Assembly (NCBI GenBank): GCA_018830205.1
Contig: JAHJSX010000088.1
Span: forward strand, 1 to 7,874
DNA length: 7,874 nt
Reading direction: 5' to 3'
Source of the DNA: an archaeon
GTDB taxonomy: Archaea; Hydrothermarchaeota; Hydrothermarchaeia; Hydrothermarchaeales; Hydrothermarchaeaceae
Positions 6,748-7,874 of the stretch are shown here, one piece after another. The stretch's first letter is position 1, and each line of letters begins with the position of its first letter. The notes under the pieces are model-generated. The model had not been told where the DNA came from. It made no database searches and was given only the letters and a program-made list of their open reading frames with translations. Made by a program: the position numbers and the translations under genes.

Positions 6748-7134
6748 ATGAAGAAAACAGCTTTGTTTGTGTTTATTTTTTTGGCCATCGCTCTTGTAAG
6801 CGGCTGCACTGGTGATAAGGTAGAACAAGAAATCAAAACTGATGAGGGCACTGTAAAGATAACAGGAACCATGGGAGATGATTCAGATTGGTGCCCCGAG
6901 GGAGGAGACTGGACGATGTCTGCCTCTTTAGCGGAAGGGGATATGTCTGCTACCTGGAAAATTGACAGGCTCATAACAAGCGGAAAATACGCTGGTTTTT
7001 GCCATGTTATCTATACAGCAACCGGCCCAGAAGGAGACTCAAGAATGGATTACTACTTTGACGAATCCGGGGAAAACGGCTATATTGAGATGGATATTGG
7101 CGGCCAGAAGATAAGCCAGGAATGGCACAGTTGA
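6748..7134 (+). CDS. Small predicted lipoprotein of unknown function
   Basis: A 128-residue protein whose family I do not recognise. Residues 1-19 are a textbook lipoprotein signal: MKK, a hydrophobic core (FVFIFLAIALV), then lipobox VSGC with Cys20 as the likely lipid-modified residue. The mature part is acidic and beta-rich in appearance, with DWCPEGGDW and GKYAGFCHVIYTA each holding one Cys that could form a disulfide outside the membrane. Gly-Asp-Ser repeats and a DYYFDESGE segment are consistent with a small secreted beta sandwich or barrel. It probably sits on the outer face of the cell membrane. It has its own candidate promoter and oligo-T terminator, so it looks like a single-gene unit unrelated to its housekeeping neighbours. 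The alternative GTG start at 6724 is less likely because it would put a polar extension before the signal peptide. Confidence 0.85.
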   Translation: MKKTALFVFIFLAIALVSGCTGDKVEQEIKTDEGTVKITGTMGDDSDWCPEGGDWTMSASLAEGDMSATWKIDRLITSGKYAGFCHVIYTATGPEGDSRMDYYFDESGENGYIEMDIGGQKISQEWHS

Positions 7135-7160
7135 ATTTCTAAAAGGTCAAACGCTCTAAC

Positions 7161-7167
7161 TTTTTTT
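7161..7167 (+). terminator. Oligo-T terminator after the lipoprotein gene
   Basis: Seven consecutive T residues lie 27 nt after the stop codon, with no strong hairpin before them. This is the usual form of an archaeal intrinsic terminator and a plausible FttA target in the RNA. The rest of the gap (7168-7249) is AT-rich with no gene seen. Confidence 0.5.
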
Positions 7168-7249
7168 ATGCATATTCAGCATTGTTTATGTTACGTACCC
7201 TAAAATATAGATATACTTCAAAATTCCGGGATTTTCAGGCTCAAATAAC

Positions 7250-7257
7250 TTTATTAA
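7250..7257 (+). promoter_or_regulatory. Candidate TATA box of purM (leaderless)
   Basis: TTTATTAA is centred about 25 nt before the ATG at 7279, which places the predicted transcription start at the ATG itself. No Shine-Dalgarno site is present (the leader region is CCCTCCCACATATCTCATTC), which agrees with a leaderless mRNA. A second AT-rich stretch at 7202-7215 is less well placed. Confidence 0.5.
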
Positions 7258-7278
7258 CCCTCCCACATATCTCATTCC

Positions 7279-7874
7279 ATGCCCCGTGAAATGACCTACG
7301 CCGACGCAGGCGTTGACATCGACACCGAGAATGAGGTTATTGATGCAGTTGTTTCAGGCATTAAAAAAACACTTACTTTTCGCAAAGGGCGTGTCGGCGA
7401 GGCCATAACCGGCATAGGGCACTTCTCTGGAATCATCGGCCTCGACAAGAAGCGTGCGCTCGCGCTTGCTGCTGACGGGGTCGGCACAAAGATTCTCGTG
7501 GCCGAGATGATAGGGAAGTATGACACAATTGGCATTGACCTGATTGCCATGAACGCGAACGACCTCATCTGCACTGGCGCCGAGCCTGTGACGATGCTTG
7601 ATTATCTTGCCGTAGAGAAACATGACCCCCATGTCACCGCCGAAATAGCCAAGGGCCTCACCACGGGATGTGAAATGGCAGGCATATCGATTTCAGGGGG
7701 GGAGCTTGCGACCCTGCCCGAGGTTGTAAGGGGCATTGATTTGGCAGGCTTCATGGTGGGGATTGTTGACATTGATAAAATCATCACAGGCCGCGACATA
7801 ACGCCGGGGGACGCTGTCGTGGGCTTTGAGAGTTCCGGCATACACTCAAACGGGCTCACGCTGGCAAGGAAGGC
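7279..7874 (+). CDS. purM: Phosphoribosylformylglycinamidine cyclo-ligase (AIR synthetase), 3' partial
   Basis: Catalyses the ATP-dependent ring closure of FGAM to aminoimidazole ribonucleotide, the fifth step of purine synthesis, in the cytosol. 198 codons are visible and the frame is still open at the window end; full-length proteins have about 330-350 residues. The start MPREMTYADAGVDID fits the family's YxDAGVDI opening. Signatures in order are GHFSGIIGL, ADGVGTKILVAE (ATP/substrate loop), IGIDLIAMNANDLICTGAEP with DYLAVE, SGGELATLPEVV (bacterial form GGETAEMP), and FESSGIHSNGLTLARK near the cut. The variants LICTGAEP and GGELATLP look archaeal rather than bacterial. The first residues of the ATP-binding PurM/PurL-type fold are complete, with no frameshift. 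Separate promoter and terminator signals upstream suggest it starts a new transcript. Confidence 0.96.
   Translation, partial: MPREMTYADAGVDIDTENEVIDAVVSGIKKTLTFRKGRVGEAITGIGHFSGIIGLDKKRALALAADGVGTKILVAEMIGKYDTIGIDLIAMNANDLICTGAEPVTMLDYLAVEKHDPHVTAEIAKGLTTGCEMAGISISGGELATLPEVVRGIDLAGFMVGIVDIDKIITGRDITPGDAVVGFESSGIHSNGLTLARK

Noticed and set aside
7168..7186. Small inverted repeat (ATGC...GCAT) after the oligo-T tract
   Set aside because: The 4-bp arms are too short to be meaningful and follow rather than precede the T tract.
7296..7859. Three overlapping minus-strand frames near the window end
   Set aside because: They lie opposite purM, which is open to the window edge and carries all expected motifs.
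1..7874. CRISPR array, tRNA or rRNA genes, insertion sequences
   Set aside because: No regular direct repeats, no tRNA-like cloverleaf in the intergenic gaps (all under 150 nt), no rRNA-like stretch, and no transposase or terminal inverted repeats were seen.

Overview
The window is archaeal. It encodes an archaeal proteasome beta subunit, a KH-domain metallo-beta-lactamase/beta-CASP ribonuclease (aCPSF1/FttA), a TtuA/Ncs6-type tRNA thiolase and an archaeal-style PurM. Start regions carry archaeal TATA-like boxes. All recognised genes lie on the + strand and coding density is high. The lineage cannot be fixed from the sequence alone; a euryarchaeal or related uncultivated group fits best. Base composition is intermediate, and both Shine-Dalgarno and apparently leaderless starts are seen.

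Layout. (1) Positions 1-2932 hold a two-component signalling pair. The first gene is a membrane histidine kinase whose 5' end lies outside the window (extracytoplasmic segment, three membrane helices, PAS, HisKA, HATPase). The second is a response regulator with an unusual order: receiver, DUF835-like domain, ArsR-like winged helix. (2) Positions 2947-4020 hold a compact thiolation pair. A 53-residue ThiS/MoaD-fold protein ending in Gly-Gly, easily missed because of its size, sits 6 nt before a TtuA-type tRNA 2-thiouridine/2-thioribothymidine synthetase that has every expected cysteine. (3) Positions 4054-6677 hold psmB followed by aCPSF1/FttA, a pairing I recall from methanogens. (4) Positions 6748-7134 hold a small unrecognised lipoprotein with its own promoter and an oligo-T terminator. 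(5) Positions 7279-7874 hold the first 198 codons of purM, cut by the window end.

How the genes may work together. The kinase and regulator form a membrane-to-DNA pathway; their signal and targets are not visible. The ubiquitin-like carrier would supply sulfur as a C-terminal thiocarboxylate to TtuA. In archaea the same class of small protein can also be conjugated to proteins, and the next gene is the proteasome protease subunit. The run from the kinase to psmB is tightly spaced (13, 14, 6 and 33 nt), so signalling, tRNA thiolation and proteolysis may share transcripts. aCPSF1, the lipoprotein and purM each appear to have their own promoter.
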